This document shows positions 37,922 to 48,302 of a stretch of DNA of 64,000 nucleotides, one piece after another; position 1 is the first letter of the stretch, and every line of letters starts with the position of its first letter. The DNA lies in the NCBI RefSeq assembly GCF_009707515.1, contig NZ_WLYI01000021.1:1-64000 (forward strand), written 5' to 3'. The DNA comes from Pseudomonas karstica (GTDB lineage: Bacteria > Pseudomonadota > Gammaproteobacteria > Pseudomonadales > Pseudomonadaceae). The position numbers and the translations under genes were made by a program. Under the pieces are notes generated by a model. The model did not search any database. It worked only from the letters and a program-made list of their open reading frames with translations, and was not told where the DNA came from.

Positions 37922-40768
37922 ATGGATAAGACCTACCAGCCGCACGCCATTGAAACTTCCTGGTACCAGACCTGGGAGTCCGAGAACTATTTCGCCCCGC
38001 AAGGCGCCGGCGATTCATACACCATCATGATTCCGCCACCGAACGTCACTGGCAGCCTGCACATGGGCCATGGCTTCAACAACGCGATCATGGATGCCCT
38101 GATCCGTTTCCGTCGCATGCAGGGCCGCAACACCCTGTGGCAGCCAGGTACCGACCACGCCGGTATCGCCACCCAGATGTTGGTGGAACGCCAACTGGAA
38201 GCTGCCGGCCAGAGCCGCCACGACCTGGGCCGCGAGAAATTCCTGGAGAAAATCTGGGAATGGAAGGATCAATCCGGAGGCAACATCAGCCGCCAGATCC
38301 GTCGCCTGGGTTCGTCCGTCGACTGGAGCCGCGAGCGCTTTACCATGGACGACGGCCTGTCGGAAGCGGTGAAAGAAGCCTTCGTACGCCTGCACGAAGA
38401 CGGCCTGATCTACCGCGGCAAGCGCCTGGTCAACTGGGACACCAAGCTGCACACAGCGATTTCCGACCTCGAAGTGGAAAACCATGACGAGAAAGGTTTC
38501 CTCTGGAACCTGAAATACCCGCTGGCCGACGGCGCCAAGACCGCCGAAGGCAACGATTACCTGATCGTCGCCACCACCCGCCCGGAAACCATGCTCGGCG
38601 ACGCCGCCGTAGCCGTTAACCCGAACGACGAACGTTACCAGGCCCTGATCGGTAAGTTTGTTGAATTGCCATTGGTTGGCCGTCGCATCCCGATCATCGC
38701 TGACGACTACTGCGACCCTGAATTCGGCACCGGCTGCGTGAAAATCACCCCGGCCCACGATTTCAATGACTACGAAGTCGGTAAGCGTCACAACCTGCCG
38801 TTGCTGAACATCTTCGACAAAAACGCTGCCGTACTGCCAGCCTGCCAGGTGTTCAACCTCGACGGCACCCTGAACGACAGCGTCGACGGCAAGCTCCCGG
38901 CTGAATATGCCGGTCTCGACCGTTTTGAAGCACGCAAGCAGATCGTGACCGCCTTCGACGCCGCCGGTTTGTTGGTAAGCGTCGACGATCACGCCCTGAA
39001 AGTGCCGAAGGGCGACCGTTCCGGCACCGTGATCGAGCCTTGGCTGACTGACCAATGGTACGTATCCACCCAAGCGCTGGCAGAGCCTGCCATTGCTGCC
39101 GTGGAAGACGGCCGTATCCAGTTCGTGCCGAAACAGTACGAGAACATGTACTTCTCGTGGATGCGCGACATCCAGGATTGGTGCATCAGCCGTCAGCTGT
39201 GGTGGGGTCACCGCATCCCGGCCTGGTACGACGAGTCGGGCAAAGTCTATGTGGGCCGCGACGAAGCCGAAGTTCGTGCCAAGCACAACTTGGGTGCGGA
39301 CATCGCGTTGCAACAGGACAATGACGTACTGGACACCTGGTTCAGCTCGGGCCTGTGGACGTTCTCGACCTTGGGTTGGCCGGAAAAAACCGAGGCCCTC
39401 AAAACCTTCCACCCGACCGATGTGTTGGTGTCCGGTTTTGACATCATTTTCTTCTGGGTTGCCCGGATGATCATGCTGACCATGCACCTGGTGAAGAACG
39501 AGGACGGCACGCCGCAGGTCCCGTTCAAAACTGTCTATATGCATGGCCTGGTGCGTGATGGCCAAGGCCAGAAGATGTCCAAGTCCAAGGGCAATGTCCT
39601 GGACCCGCTGGACATCATCGACGGCATCGACCTGGAAACCCTGGTGCACAAACGCACCTCGGGCCTGATGCAACCGAAACTGGCGAAGAAAATCGAGAAG
39701 CAGACCCGCGACGAGTTCGCCGACGGCATTGCCAGCTATGGCACTGACGCCCTGCGTTTCACCTTCTGCTCCCTGGCGTCCACCGGTCGTGACATCAAGT
39801 TCGACATGGGCCGCGTGGAAGGCTATCGCAACTTCTGCAACAAGATCTGGAATGCCGCGCGCTACGTGCTGGATAAAGGTGAAGACTGCGGGCAGAACGG
39901 CGAAGCCTTCGAACTGTCCCTGGCAGATCGCTGGATCATCTCCCAGTTGCAGCGCACCGAAGCCGAAGTGACCCGCCAACTCGACCAGTTCCGTTTCGAC
40001 CTGGCGGCACAGGCCTTGTACGAGTTCATCTGGAACCAGTACTGCGACTGGTACCTGGAGCTGTCCAAGCCAGTGCTGTGGGACGAAAACGCGCCGGTCG
40101 AACGTCAGCGCGGCACCCGTCGTACCCTGGTTCGCGTACTGGAAGTGGCGCTGCGCCTGGCACATCCGTTCATGCCGTTCATCACCGAGGAAATCTGGCA
40201 GCGCCTGGCGCCGCTGGCCGGTATCGAAGGCAAGACCATCATGCTGCAACCTTGGCCGGTGGCCAATGAAGCGCGCATTGATGAGGCCGCCGAAAGCGAT
40301 ATCGAATGGCTCAAGACCCTGATGCTCGGCACGCGCAACATCCGCGCCGAGATGAACATCGGTCCTGGCAAGCCGCTGGCAGTGTTCGTGAAGAACGCCA
40401 GCGCCGAAGATCAGCGTCGTCTCAGCGAGAACGATGCACTGCTCAAGAAGCTGGCAAAGCTGGAGTCGATCACCGTGTTGGCCGCTGGCGCTGAAGCACC
40501 GCTGTCCGCGACCGCCCTGGTCGGTGAGATGGAAGTGCTGGTGCCGATGGCAGGCCTGATCGACAAAGGCGCTGAACTGGCGCGCCTGGACAAGGAAATC
40601 CTGCGCCTGCAAGGTGAAGTGCAACGCGTCGGCGGCAAGCTGTCCAATGCTGCGTTCGTTGACAAGGCGCCGGCTGAAGTCATCGAAAAGGAACGCGCCA
40701 AACTGGCTGAGGCTGAACAGGCCCTGGGCAAGTTGGCGGAGCAACATGCACGGATTTCCAGCCTGTAA
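37922..40768 (+). CDS. valS: valyl-tRNA synthetase
   Basis: A 948-residue class Ia synthetase. The HIGH-type motif is [11 protein letters not shown], the KMSKS loop [10 protein letters not shown], an editing domain with [10 protein letters not shown] and [19 protein letters not shown], and a C-terminal coiled coil ([22 protein letters not shown]). It charges tRNA-Val and edits Thr-tRNA. I chose the ATG at 37922 ([11 protein letters not shown]), the usual N-terminus; a frame from 37832 runs through a REP-like palindrome. A strong terminator follows. Confidence 0.97.
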   Translation: MDKTYQPHAIETSWYQTWESENYFAPQGAGDSYTIMIPPPNVTGSLHMGHGFNNAIMDALIRFRRMQGRNTLWQPGTDHAGIATQMLVERQLEAAGQSRHDLGREKFLEKIWEWKDQSGGNISRQIRRLGSSVDWSRERFTMDDGLSEAVKEAFVRLHEDGLIYRGKRLVNWDTKLHTAISDLEVENHDEKGFLWNLKYPLADGAKTAEGNDYLIVATTRPETMLGDAAVAVNPNDERYQALIGKFVELPLVGRRIPIIADDYCDPEFGTGCVKITPAHDFNDYEVGKRHNLPLLNIFDKNAAVLPACQVFNLDGTLNDSVDGKLPAEYAGLDRFEARKQIVTAFDAAGLLVSVDDHALKVPKGDRSGTVIEPWLTDQWYVSTQALAEPAIAAVEDGRIQFVPKQYENMYFSWMRDIQDWCISRQLWWGHRIPAWYDESGKVYVGRDEAEVRAKHNLGADIALQQDNDVLDTWFSSGLWTFSTLGWPEKTEALKTFHPTDVLVSGFDIIFFWVARMIMLTMHLVKNEDGTPQVPFKTVYMHGLVRDGQGQKMSKSKGNVLDPLDIIDGIDLETLVHKRTSGLMQPKLAKKIEKQTRDEFADGIASYGTDALRFTFCSLASTGRDIKFDMGRVEGYRNFCNKIWNAARYVLDKGEDCGQNGEAFELSLADRWIISQLQRTEAEVTRQLDQFRFDLAAQALYEFIWNQYCDWYLELSKPVLWDENAPVERQRGTRRTLVRVLEVALRLAHPFMPFITEEIWQRLAPLAGIEGKTIMLQPWPVANEARIDEAAESDIEWLKTLMLGTRNIRAEMNIGPGKPLAVFVKNASAEDQRRLSENDALLKKLAKLESITVLAAGAEAPLSATALVGEMEVLVPMAGLIDKGAELARLDKEILRLQGEVQRVGGKLSNAAFVDKAPAEVIEKERAKLAEAEQALGKLAEQHARISSL

Positions 40769-40785
40769 GGTGCGAGCCGTGTAAG

Positions 40786-40812
40786 AAAGAGGCCTTAGGG
40801 CCTCTTTTTTTT
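40786..40812 (+). terminator. valS terminator
   Basis: AAAGAGGCC, TTAG loop, GGCCTCTTT, with an eight-T run. A classical Rho-independent terminator 18 bases after the stop. Confidence 0.95.
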
Positions 40813-40826
40813 GCGCAACGATCGAC

Positions 40827-40857
40827 GATCGCTCCCATGCTCTGCGTGGGAACGATC
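40827..40857. repeat. short palindromic repeat, GTTCCCACGC class
   Basis: GATCGCTCCCATGC and GCGTGGGAACGATC around TCT, with two mismatches, between the valS terminator and rlmF. Confidence 0.8.
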
Positions 40858-40926
40858 ACCGGGCTTGGTCAGGAATGTGGGACAATGCCCGCCACTTTTG
40901 AAACAACCCCAGAATCGACGCAGCCC

Positions 40927-41949
40927 ATGACCGCTCCCAGCACACCCAAACCGCCACGCAAGAAGCCTAAACCCGTGACCCCGGCCAAGGCCGTCGTTCC
41001 ACGCAAAGAGGCTTCCCTGCACCCGCGTAACCGCCACCAGGGCCGTTACGACTTCCCGGCGCTGATCAAGACCACGCCGGAACTGGCGAAATTCGTGATC
41101 ATCAACCCCTACGGCAAGGAAAGTATCGACTTCGCCAGCCCCGACGCAGTGCGGGTATTCAATCGGGCGTTGCTGAAAGCCTTCTACGGCATCCAGCATT
41201 GGGATATCCCGGCTGATTACCTGTGCCCTCCCGTTCCGGGGCGTGCCGACTATGTGCACTTCCTGGCTGACCTGCTGGCCAGCGTCAACGAGGGCCAGAT
41301 TCCCCGTGGCGCGCCGGTCAAGGTGCTGGACATCGGCATGGGTGCCAACTGCGTCTACCCGTTGATCGGCTACAGCGATTACCGCTGGCACTTCCTCGGT
41401 TCCGAGGTCGACCCGACGGCCGTGGCTGCAGCCAAGGCCATCGTGCAGTCCAACGGGCTGAACAAAGCCATCCAGCTGCGCCTGCAAAGCAACCCCAAAC
41501 ACATCTTGCTGGGCCTGCTGGAGCCGGGTGAGCGTTTTGACCTGACCATGTGCAACCCGCCGTTCCATGCCTCCATGGAAGAAGCGACCAAAGGCAGCGA
41601 GCGCAAATGGCGTGCCTTGGGCAAGGCCGACCCCAAACGCAAGCTGCCGGTACTGAACTTTGGTGGCCAGTCGGCTGAATTGTGGTGCGAAGGTGGAGAG
41701 GCGCGGTTTGTGACGCAGCTTATTGCCGAGAGTGCGCACTTCCAACATAAAGTGCTGTGGTTCAGCACCCTGGTGTCAAAAGCATCGAATCTGCCGACGA
41801 TCCAGACTGCCTTGAAGAAGGCTGGCGTGCTGGAGAGCCAGGTGGTGGAAATGTCTCAGGGGCAAAAGCAGAGCCGCTTTGTCGCCTGGACCTTCCAGAC
41901 TCCAAGCGAGCAGCAGGTGTGGCGCCAGCGCTGGGTCCGTAAGGACTAA
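40927..41949 (+). CDS. rlmF: 23S rRNA m6A1618 methyltransferase
   Basis: A 340-residue protein. A basic Pro/Lys-rich tail (about 1-35) is followed by [16 protein letters not shown], then a SAM site [16 protein letters not shown] and the N6-adenine motif CNPPFHAS. It methylates A1618 of 23S rRNA. I chose the ATG at 40927 (MTAPSTPKP); one at 40885 preceded by AGGA is an alternative that adds 14 residues. It lies between valS and hupN, as in P. putida from memory. Confidence 0.93.
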   Translation: MTAPSTPKPPRKKPKPVTPAKAVVPRKEASLHPRNRHQGRYDFPALIKTTPELAKFVIINPYGKESIDFASPDAVRVFNRALLKAFYGIQHWDIPADYLCPPVPGRADYVHFLADLLASVNEGQIPRGAPVKVLDIGMGANCVYPLIGYSDYRWHFLGSEVDPTAVAAAKAIVQSNGLNKAIQLRLQSNPKHILLGLLEPGERFDLTMCNPPFHASMEEATKGSERKWRALGKADPKRKLPVLNFGGQSAELWCEGGEARFVTQLIAESAHFQHKVLWFSTLVSKASNLPTIQTALKKAGVLESQVVEMSQGQKQSRFVAWTFQTPSEQQVWRQRWVRKD

Positions 41950-41973
41950 TCCACTCCTGATGGGCAGATCACA

Positions 41974-42074
41974 CTGTAGGAGCGAGCTTGCTCGCGAAAA
42001 ACCCAAGGGCACCGCGTTTATCCAGAATACCCACGTTATCGTTGACGTTTTTCGCGAACAAGCTCGCTCCTACA
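41974..42074. repeat. REPIN (GTAGGAGC class)
   Basis: CTGTAGGAGCGAGCTTGCTC to GCGAACAAGCTCGCTCCTACA between the convergent rlmF and hupN genes, immediately before the hupN terminator. Confidence 0.9.
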
Positions 42075-42086
42075 AAATCACAGGCA

Positions 42087-42130
42087 ACAAAAAACCGTGC
42101 CCGGATCGCTCCGGAGCACGGTTTTTTTTG
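42087..42130 (-). terminator. hupN terminator
   Basis: AAAACCGTGCTCCGG and CCGGGCACGGTTTT form a long stem with T-runs on both sides, seven bases beyond the hupN stop on the minus strand. It probably stops rlmF transcription too. Confidence 0.92.
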
Positions 42131-42137
42131 CTGCGTC

Positions 42138-42419
42138 TTACTTGTTGACCGAATCGGTCAGGCCTTTAGCCACAACCAGCTTGATCACTTTCTTGGCAGC
42201 GATTTCGATGGCAGCGCCAGTCGAAGGGTTACGGCCAGTACGGGCAGGACGCTCGGTCACTTTCAGCTTGCCAACGCCTGGCAGAGTGATTTCGCCGCCG
42301 TTTTCCAGCTGGTCAGCAACGATCTGGCTCAGTTGGTCGAGCAGTGCGCGCACGGTGGTTTTTGGTGCGTCTACAGCTTCAGCCAGATCAGCGATCAGTT
42401 GGTCTTTAGTAATAGCCAT
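42138..42419 (-). CDS. hupN: HU-family nucleoid protein, HupN type
   Basis: A 93-residue HU-fold protein with the arm sequence LPGVGKLKVTERPARTGRNPSTGAAIEIAAKK. HU binds bent and structured DNA as a dimer and shapes the nucleoid. Position between rlmF and the yejK/ndpA gene matches P. putida hupN (from memory), distinguishing it from hupA and from hupB (next to the main lon). AAGGAA precedes the ATG. The upstream region has an inverted repeat at 42509-42536. Confidence 0.88.
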   Translation of the reverse strand: MAITKDQLIADLAEAVDAPKTTVRALLDQLSQIVADQLENGGEITLPGVGKLKVTERPARTGRNPSTGAAIEIAAKKVIKLVVAKGLTDSVNK

Positions 42420-42508
42420 TGTGGTGTTCCTTCCCTATCAAATTCATTTGGATTGCAGAGTGCAGTGTCAGCCATCGAGCCCGACCATCAAGGCCTGGCC
42501 CCCTTCGC

Positions 42509-42536
42509 CTATAACCACGACAGGTCGGGGTTATAG
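42509..42536. promoter_or_regulatory. inverted repeat upstream of hupN
   Basis: CTATAACC and GGTTATAG with partly matching CGAC/GTCG inside, 90-117 bases before the hupN start. It could be an operator or a 5'-UTR hairpin. The rest of the 397-base gap to the yejK gene holds no recognisable gene. Confidence 0.4.
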
Positions 42537-42816
42537 ATACTTGAAACAGGGTTTGGTTCGACCTGACAAATGCTGAATGCACGCTTAACGCCAAGACTGC
42601 GCGTAAGACGGGGCAAAACTAGCACAGAGACGGGGAAATATCCGCCTCTACCTACCCATTTGGTCAGCTTTATCGCTCTAAACCGCGAAAAAAAGGCCTA
42701 TAGGCCGTCGGACGATGCCCAAAACGCCCTTCACACCCTCTGCAACCAACGGGTGCGGTACACTGGCGACTTTTTCCGGGAGCGCACCCTCTCCCATTCA
42801 ATCAGCCGAGAAGCCC

Positions 42817-43821
42817 ATGCCGATCCGTCATTGCATCGTCCACCTGATCGACAAAAAACCCGACGGCACACCCGCAGTTCTCCACGCCCGCGACTCCGAA
42901 CTTGCCGAGTCGGCAGCCATCGAGAACATGCTTGCCGACCTCAACGAGAGCTATAACGCCAAACAAGGCAAGGCCTGGGGCTTTTTCCATGCCGAGTCCG
43001 GCGCGCACCCGTTCAGTGGCTGGTTGAAGGAGTATTTCGACGGCGGCCAGGATTTCACTACGTTCAGCCGGGTGGCGGTAGAGCATCTGCAAAAACTGAT
43101 GGAAGAATCCAATCTCTCCACGGGCGGCCATGTGCTGTTTGCTCACTATCAACAGGGCATGACCGACTACTTGGCGATCGCACTGCTGCATCACAGTGAA
43201 GGCGTGGCGGTGACTGACCAGTTGGACGTGACCCCATCGCGCCATCTGGACCTGGGCCAACTGCACCTGGCGGCGCGGATCAACGTCTCCGAGTGGCAGA
43301 ACAACAAACAATCGAAACAGTACATCTCGTTTATCAAGGGCAAGAACGGCAAGAAAGTCTCGGAGTACTTTCGTGACTTTATCGGCTGCCAGGAAGGCGT
43401 CGACGGCCCGGGAGAAACCCGCACCTTGCTCAAGGCCTTCAGCGACTTCGTTGAAAGCGAAGACCTGCCGGACGAGTCCGCCCGCGAAAAAACCAAGACC
43501 CTGGTGGATTACGCCAGCAGCCAGGCCAAGCTGGGCGAACCCATGGGCCTGGAAGAGCTGTCAGGACTGATCGACGAAGCTCGGCCGAAAGCCTTCTACG
43601 ATCACATCCGCAACAAGGACTACGGCCTGTCACCAGAGATTCCGGCGGATAAGCGCACTCTCAACCAGTTCCGCCGCTTCACCGGGCGCGCCGAAGGCCT
43701 GTCCATCAGCTTCGAAGCGCACCTGCTGGGTGACAAGATCGAATACGACGAAGCGGCCGGCACATTGATTATCAAGGGGCTGCCAACCCAACTGACTGAT
43801 CAGCTCAAGCGCCGTAACTGA
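42817..43821 (+). CDS. yejK: nucleoid-associated protein YejK (NdpA)
   Basis: A 334-residue protein beginning [17 protein letters not shown] and matching the YejK/NdpA family across its length (for example [55 protein letters not shown]). It binds the nucleoid and from family knowledge interacts with topoisomerases. I chose the ATG at 42817; a frame from 42715 is longer by 34 poorly conserved residues. It is divergent from hupN, so two nucleoid proteins share a control region. TGATG overlap with the next gene. Confidence 0.93.
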   Translation: MPIRHCIVHLIDKKPDGTPAVLHARDSELAESAAIENMLADLNESYNAKQGKAWGFFHAESGAHPFSGWLKEYFDGGQDFTTFSRVAVEHLQKLMEESNLSTGGHVLFAHYQQGMTDYLAIALLHHSEGVAVTDQLDVTPSRHLDLGQLHLAARINVSEWQNNKQSKQYISFIKGKNGKKVSEYFRDFIGCQEGVDGPGETRTLLKAFSDFVESEDLPDESAREKTKTLVDYASSQAKLGEPMGLEELSGLIDEARPKAFYDHIRNKDYGLSPEIPADKRTLNQFRRFTGRAEGLSISFEAHLLGDKIEYDEAAGTLIIKGLPTQLTDQLKRRN

Positions 43822-44174
43822 TGCTGGGCGGTGTGCTGAAGAAAGTCTTGCTGGTGTTGCTGGTGGTGGTGATTTTTGAGAACTGGGGCAAGATCGAGCG
43901 GTTGTTCAACCCCTCGCAAGTGGTGGCCGAACAGGTCCGGGCCAATGCCCGGGTGACGCTGTACACCACCCCATGGTGTGGTTACTGCAAGCAGACCCAG
44001 CGTTTTCTTGATCAGAAAGGCATTCCCTACAAGACGGTCGACCTCGAGAAGGATGCCGAGGGACGCAAGGCCTACCAAGCACTGGGTGGTGGCGGGATTC
44101 CGTTTGTGGACGTTAACGGGACGCTGGTTCGCGACTACAACCCGGATGCGATCATGGAGGCTTTAAAACTGTAG
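43821..44174 (+). CDS. membrane-anchored glutaredoxin-like protein
   Basis: A 117-residue protein. One transmembrane helix (about 6-19) precedes a thioredoxin fold with the active site CGYC at 53-56, a cis-Pro in GGGIPFVDVNG, and a C-terminal helix. It would act as a thiol-disulfide or glutathione-dependent oxidoreductase at the inner membrane; which side is not clear. It starts in a TGATG overlap with yejK. The stop codon TAG (44172-44174) is part of the REP palindrome that follows, so the present C-terminus ALKL may have been created by that insertion. Confidence 0.85.
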   Translation: MLGGVLKKVLLVLLVVVIFENWGKIERLFNPSQVVAEQVRANARVTLYTTPWCGYCKQTQRFLDQKGIPYKTVDLEKDAEGRKAYQALGGGGIPFVDVNGTLVRDYNPDAIMEALKL

Positions 44175-44194
44175 GAGCGAACTCGCTCCTACAG
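44169..44194. repeat. collapsed REP palindrome
   Basis: CTGTAGGAGCGA, AC, TCGCTCCTACAG: a REPIN with its middle deleted, leaving a perfect 12-bp stem. It overlaps the glutaredoxin stop and could terminate transcription. Confidence 0.85.
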
Positions 44195-44203
44195 GGGATG
44201 GCG

Positions 44204-45133
44204 TTAGCTGATGCGAAATCCGAGGCGCGGGAAATGCACATGCACCGTGCCAACCCGCTCATCGGTACGCCGCAGGATCAACTCCTCGCGACCGGCAAAC
44301 AGCAACTCACCCGCTACCGGGTCGACGCCATAGTCGGTCGCCGCGATGACTACCTGCTGGCCGGTCTTGAAGCCGTTCGGCTCTTCGAACACTTCATCCG
44401 GCAAGGCTGCGGGCGTTGCCGCACGCGCCACTTCCAATGCTTGCTCGGCGCTCATCTCGCTGGCGGTACCATGCCCGAAGCCCAGCACTCGCCCAAGCCA
44501 AGCCGAAACAGCGGGATAAGCCTCCACCTGGGGAGAAGTCACCGCCGACCCTGTGAGGAACCACAACGGATGGGCCATGGAAAAGTCGGCGATCGACGGC
44601 TCACCGAACAGGAAGTCCCCCTCTTGACGCTGCAACTGCTGCTCAAGGCGCGAGATAATCGCTGGCCACTGATGTTTGGCCACGTCCAGTTGCAGGCGGG
44701 AAGCCGTACCACCGCTGAACAGGGCTGCACGGTCGGTGACCAGCATCTGAAGCGCTTGCGGCGGGACGTTGGCAAACTTTTCAGCCAGGGATTCAGGCTG
44801 GAATACCAGGCTTACCGCATGGGAAAACACCACCGAGTCGGCCCAGGCGGCAAATGCCTGGACGATCATTTCCTGACCTTCGGGAAACAGTGCCGGCGAG
44901 GATTTTTCCTGCTCCAGGCGCCGGGCAATCAGCGCGCTATCGCAATAAATATCGGCACCGACCTGCAACACGGGCGTCTTGCGGTAGCCGCCAGTCAGCG
45001 CAGTCAGGTCGGGTTTGGGCATCACCGGCGAGATACGCACCGAGTTCCAGGACAGCCCCTTGAAGCCCAGCAACAGCCGGGCTTTTTCGGCAAAAGGCGA
45101 TTGCGGATAGTGATGGAGGATTAACTCAGACAT
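44204..45133 (-). CDS. glutathione S-transferase family protein
   Basis: A 309-residue protein with an N-terminal thioredoxin-like GST domain (ELILHHYPQSPFAEKARLLLGFKGL, with cis-Pro in RKTPVLQVGADIYCDSALIARRLE) and a helical C-terminal domain ending in an extra beta-rich tail of about 90 residues (RDYGVDPVAGELLFAGREELILRRTDERVGTVHVHFPRLGFRI). The tail makes it longer than usual GSTs (about 210). I chose the ATG at 45133 with GGAG upstream. Substrate unknown. Confidence 0.85.
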   Translation of the reverse strand: MSELILHHYPQSPFAEKARLLLGFKGLSWNSVRISPVMPKPDLTALTGGYRKTPVLQVGADIYCDSALIARRLEQEKSSPALFPEGQEMIVQAFAAWADSVVFSHAVSLVFQPESLAEKFANVPPQALQMLVTDRAALFSGGTASRLQLDVAKHQWPAIISRLEQQLQRQEGDFLFGEPSIADFSMAHPLWFLTGSAVTSPQVEAYPAVSAWLGRVLGFGHGTASEMSAEQALEVARAATPAALPDEVFEEPNGFKTGQQVVIAATDYGVDPVAGELLFAGREELILRRTDERVGTVHVHFPRLGFRIS

Positions 45134-45214
45134 GCCGGGCTCCACTAAATGAGTGAATGCCCAGCTTAACGTGCAAACCCTACCCGGCCTACCTGTCGGC
45201 CTGATGGGAACCGA

Positions 45215-45532
45215 TCAGTCAGATTGATAAGCCCCTGCGCCGCTGGCTGCGAGGCACTCCTTGGCGCTTTTTTTCAACTTCTTGATCAGCCGCTCCTGGC
45301 GCAAGGCTTCGCTTTTGCTGGAACAGGCTTCGGTGTAGACCAGCGCCACGGCCGGGCTTGAAAGGAAAAACCGTGCGCCCTTGCCACTCTGGTGAGAGGC
45401 GAAACGACGCACCGGGTCATTGCTGACTCCGCAATACAAAGAGCCATTGGCGGCGCGAACCAGGTAGACAAACCATGGCTTGGGCTCAGCGTCAACGCAG
45501 GTTGAGGGACTATTCACGGAATGTTCTGGCAA
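45215..45532 (-). CDS. GIY-YIG domain protein
   Basis: A 105-residue single-domain protein. The motif appears as [18 protein letters not shown], with the catalytic Arg in [10 protein letters not shown] and the Glu in [15 protein letters not shown]. This is the YhbQ/URI-like subfamily of small GIY-YIG proteins whose in vivo substrates are unclear. It lies 21 bp after the NTF2-like gene stop in the same direction. Confidence 0.85.
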   Translation of the reverse strand: MPEHSVNSPSTCVDAEPKPWFVYLVRAANGSLYCGVSNDPVRRFASHQSGKGARFFLSSPAVALVYTEACSSKSEALRQERLIKKLKKSAKECLAASGAGAYQSD

Positions 45533-45553
45533 ACCAAAAGAGCGCCAATCTTA

Positions 45554-46024
45554 TCAACGACTGGCCTGGAACGCCCTCAACCCTTTCACAGCCTGGGCAC
45601 GCACCGCCTTGCGCACCAGCGGCGTCCAACCCAGCAACAAGCCCTTGGTGCCCAGCGCCTGACGCGACCAGCGCCACAAGTCAAAGTGATCATGATGCTC
45701 GCAGATCTTGCCGTCGCGGAACACAAAGCGCGCCTGGATATCATTGACCACTGTGTTACCCGTGGCGCTGAACAGATAGGTCGCCACCCAGTGAGCGCCG
45801 CCGGCGTTGTCATCGCTGTACACGCCGTCAAAAACCAGGGAGAAACTCTTCGCCCGGGTAGTCAGCATGCGCCACATGTCTTTCGCGTCACGCCCACGCA
45901 ATACACCGAAAGCCGGATCACTGAACACCACATCCTCGGTGTAGCAGGCGCTCATGGCCTCGGCGTCCAACCGCTGGAAAGCGCGGTAGAACTCGTTGAT
46001 CAGGGCGTTATGAGCGTCACTCAT
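45554..46024 (-). CDS. NTF2/SnoaL-like protein
   Basis: A 156-residue protein with the SnoaL-like start NALINEFYRAFQRLDAEAMSACYTEDVVFSDPAFG and the C-terminal VFRDGKICEHHDHFDLWRWSRQALG. The cone-shaped NTF2 fold is used by small isomerases and binding proteins; no catalytic assignment is possible. I chose the ATG at 46024, with GGAAG upstream; the open frame extends to 46285 into the neighbouring transporter gene. Monocistronic or paired with the GIY-YIG gene. Confidence 0.8.
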   Translation of the reverse strand: MSDAHNALINEFYRAFQRLDAEAMSACYTEDVVFSDPAFGVLRGRDAKDMWRMLTTRAKSFSLVFDGVYSDDNAGGAHWVATYLFSATGNTVVNDIQARFVFRDGKICEHHDHFDLWRWSRQALGTKGLLLGWTPLVRKAVRAQAVKGLRAFQASR

Positions 46025-46176
46025 GGGCAACTTCCGCAAAAAAGGCAGGCGGCCTACAATAATCCCCACGGCAGGGGAACACCATCGACATTTGTGCCGG
46101 GAATGCTGCTGTATGCACACAGAACCTGGCCCTGAATACCAACACTTCGCTCGCGGGAAGCGGCTTGCCTGGAACC

Positions 46177-47472
46177 TCAGAGTTTCTCGCTGCTGACCTG
46201 AACATACAGCGCCCGACCAGCCCCCAATCCGGCGATGATCGCGCCCAGGCCAATCACTGCGAAAATCCAGCCAATGGCAGCCCATCCGCCCGTCCAGTCA
46301 TGCACCAGGCCGACCGCGAACGGACCGAGGGAGGCCAGCGTATAGCCGATGCCTTGGGCCATGCTTGATAGATTGGCGGCTATATGGGAGTCGCGCGAAC
46401 GCAGCACAATCAAGGTCAGCGCCAGGCTGAAAGTGCCGCCCTGCCCCAGGCCCAGCAAAATCGCCCAGCCCCACAATCCGTCCAGCGGTGCATACAGGCA
46501 GCCGAACAAGCCACCAAGGGTCAGCAACATCACCACGACGATGGCCAGACGTTGATCTTTGCCGCGCGTGGCCAACCATGGCGCCGCCAGGGAACTGGCC
46601 AGTTGCACGATCACCGAGCCGGAAAGCACCAGGCCGGCCTGGGTCGCCGTCAAGCCGCGGTCAATCAGGATCGACGGCAGCCAACCAAACACGATATAGG
46701 CCAGGGACGATTGCAGGCCCATGTACAACGTCACCTGCCAGGCCAGCGGATCACGCAGTAAGCCGCGTACGCGATAAGCCACCTTGTGTGCGCCGTGTTT
46801 CTGGCCAACCTGGGGTAGCCAAAACAGCGCCGCCGCCAGGGCCGGAAGGACCCAGAAGCCCAGGCCGATAGTCCAACTGCCACCGAAGTAATGACTCAAC
46901 GGGACTGTGGAGCCTGCCGCCAGCGCCGCCCCCAGACACAGGGCCATGGTGTAGACACCGGTCATGGCTGCGGCCTGTTTGGCGAAGTCGCGCTTGACGA
47001 TACCGGGCAACAGCACCCCGATAATGCCGATACTGGCACCGGCCAGCAGGCTGCCGGCAAACAGTCCCGCTTCACCGAACGAACTGCGCAGGATGATCCC
47101 ACCAGCCAGGGTCGACAAGATTCCCAGTACTACCCGCTCAGCCCCAAAGCGCCGAGCCAGGATCGGTGCCATCGGCGCAAACAGGCCCAGGCACAATACC
47201 GGCAAGGTGGTCAGCAAGCCGGCCTTGGTCGCCGAAAGACCGAGGCTGCTGGACACTTCGCTGAGCAACGGCGCCATGCTCGACAGCGCCGGACGCAAGT
47301 TCAGCGCGACCAGAATCAGGCCCAGCAGCAACAACCATGGGCGGCTCACCACGGGCTGGCTGTGCTGGACCTCATCGTCATCGGCCTCGGCGTCGATCAG
47401 CAGCTCTTCAAGGGTATTTTCTGGAGGGTGTGGTTCTTTACGCGGCATGGTGTGCTCGGGGTCAAGGTTCAT
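46177..47472 (-). CDS. CynX/NimT-type MFS transporter
   Basis: A 431-residue, 12-helix transporter with an unusual acidic hydrophilic N-terminus (about 45 residues) before LLLLGLILVALNLRPALSSMAPLL, the CynX/NimT hallmark (cyanate and 2-nitroimidazole transporters). The loop LARRFGAERVV follows helix 2. The start at 47472 overlaps the stop of the FadR-type regulator by 11 bases; an in-frame ATG at 47448 is an alternative. Its substrate is unknown, but the coupling makes it the likely target of that regulator. Confidence 0.85.
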   Translation of the reverse strand: MNLDPEHTMPRKEPHPPENTLEELLIDAEADDDEVQHSQPVVSRPWLLLLGLILVALNLRPALSSMAPLLSEVSSSLGLSATKAGLLTTLPVLCLGLFAPMAPILARRFGAERVVLGILSTLAGGIILRSSFGEAGLFAGSLLAGASIGIIGVLLPGIVKRDFAKQAAAMTGVYTMALCLGAALAAGSTVPLSHYFGGSWTIGLGFWVLPALAAALFWLPQVGQKHGAHKVAYRVRGLLRDPLAWQVTLYMGLQSSLAYIVFGWLPSILIDRGLTATQAGLVLSGSVIVQLASSLAAPWLATRGKDQRLAIVVVMLLTLGGLFGCLYAPLDGLWGWAILLGLGQGGTFSLALTLIVLRSRDSHIAANLSSMAQGIGYTLASLGPFAVGLVHDWTGGWAAIGWIFAVIGLGAIIAGLGAGRALYVQVSSEKL

Positions 47473-48121
47473 TGATCAACTGCCGGGAAAGAGCCTTGGC
47501 TCGTTCCGGGTCCTGTTGCTCCACGGCATCGAGTAGTTCTGCGTGCCGGTCGAATACCGCCTGGCGCCTGGGCTGGGCATTCAAGGTCTGGCGCAACTGA
47601 GCACCGACAATGCTGGAAAAGTACTGGTACAGCTCGCTCAAGGCCGGATTGTGGGCGGCATCCACCAGGCGCTGGTGAAATATCAGATCGCAACTGATGT
47701 AGGTCTCAAGATCACCGTGGTAGTGCGCGCCACTGTCGTTCAACGCCAAGCGCAGGGCCTGCAAATCCTCGTCGGTACGACGCAAGGCCGCCAGGCCAAC
47801 GGCCTCGACTTCGAGAATTTGCCGCGTTTCCTGGGCCTGGCCCAGGGAGCAATGGGACAAGGCTTTCATGGCGCCCAGCGGATCGGTCATCGAGCGCAGG
47901 TAACTTCCATCGCCCTGGCGGATCTCGATCAACCCGGAAAATGCCAATACGCGCATGGCCTCGCGCACAGTGTTGCGGCTGATGCCCAGCTCGGCGGACA
48001 GCTCGGGTTCGGTGGGTAGGCGCTCGCCCACGGCCCATTTGCCTTGGGTGATGCGCTGGCGCAGTTGCTCAAGGGCCTGATCCACCAGAGAGCGTTTGAT
48101 CAAGGGGGCGATGTCTGTCAT
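47462..48121 (-). CDS. FadR-type GntR regulator (FCD)
   Basis: A 219-residue regulator with a single N-terminal winged helix (LPTEPELSAELGISRNTVREAMRVLAFSGLIEIRQGDGSYL) and an FCD domain with the metal-binding pattern DLIFHQRLVDAAHN and a later DRHAELLDAVEQ. It stands first in a two-gene unit with the CynX-type transporter and is probably its local regulator. A TCATAGGATGA inverted repeat lies 22 bases upstream. It differs from the double-HTH regulator at 18078-19112. Confidence 0.9.
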   Translation of the reverse strand: MTDIAPLIKRSLVDQALEQLRQRITQGKWAVGERLPTEPELSAELGISRNTVREAMRVLAFSGLIEIRQGDGSYLRSMTDPLGAMKALSHCSLGQAQETRQILEVEAVGLAALRRTDEDLQALRLALNDSGAHYHGDLETYISCDLIFHQRLVDAAHNPALSELYQYFSSIVGAQLRQTLNAQPRRQAVFDRHAELLDAVEQQDPERAKALSRQLINEP

Positions 48122-48142
48122 CAGTTATGCGCTTTCGTCCAA

Positions 48143-48153
48143 TCATAGGATGA
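48143..48153. promoter_or_regulatory. candidate FadR-type operator
   Basis: TCAT-AGG-ATGA inverted repeat 22 bases before the GntR start; the size and place suit autoregulation. The rest of the gap 48122-48353 holds only the terminator below. Confidence 0.4.
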
Positions 48154-48302
48154 ATTTTCCTACAGCTTATTCGGACTTGCCTACGAGGGCAACGCACTAG
48201 GGTTTTCAGGCAGCAGAAGGAACTGAATTTTCGATTAGTAAAATCACCCTCACCTACACCGTGAACACGGGGGCTGAAGCGCTCAAGGCTTCCGAGTCCA
48301 CA

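Noticed and set aside
38015..40747. A 910-codon open frame antisense to valS
   Set aside because: It mirrors the codon positions of a clearly real, conserved gene in high-GC DNA; it has no family resemblance and no ribosome site.
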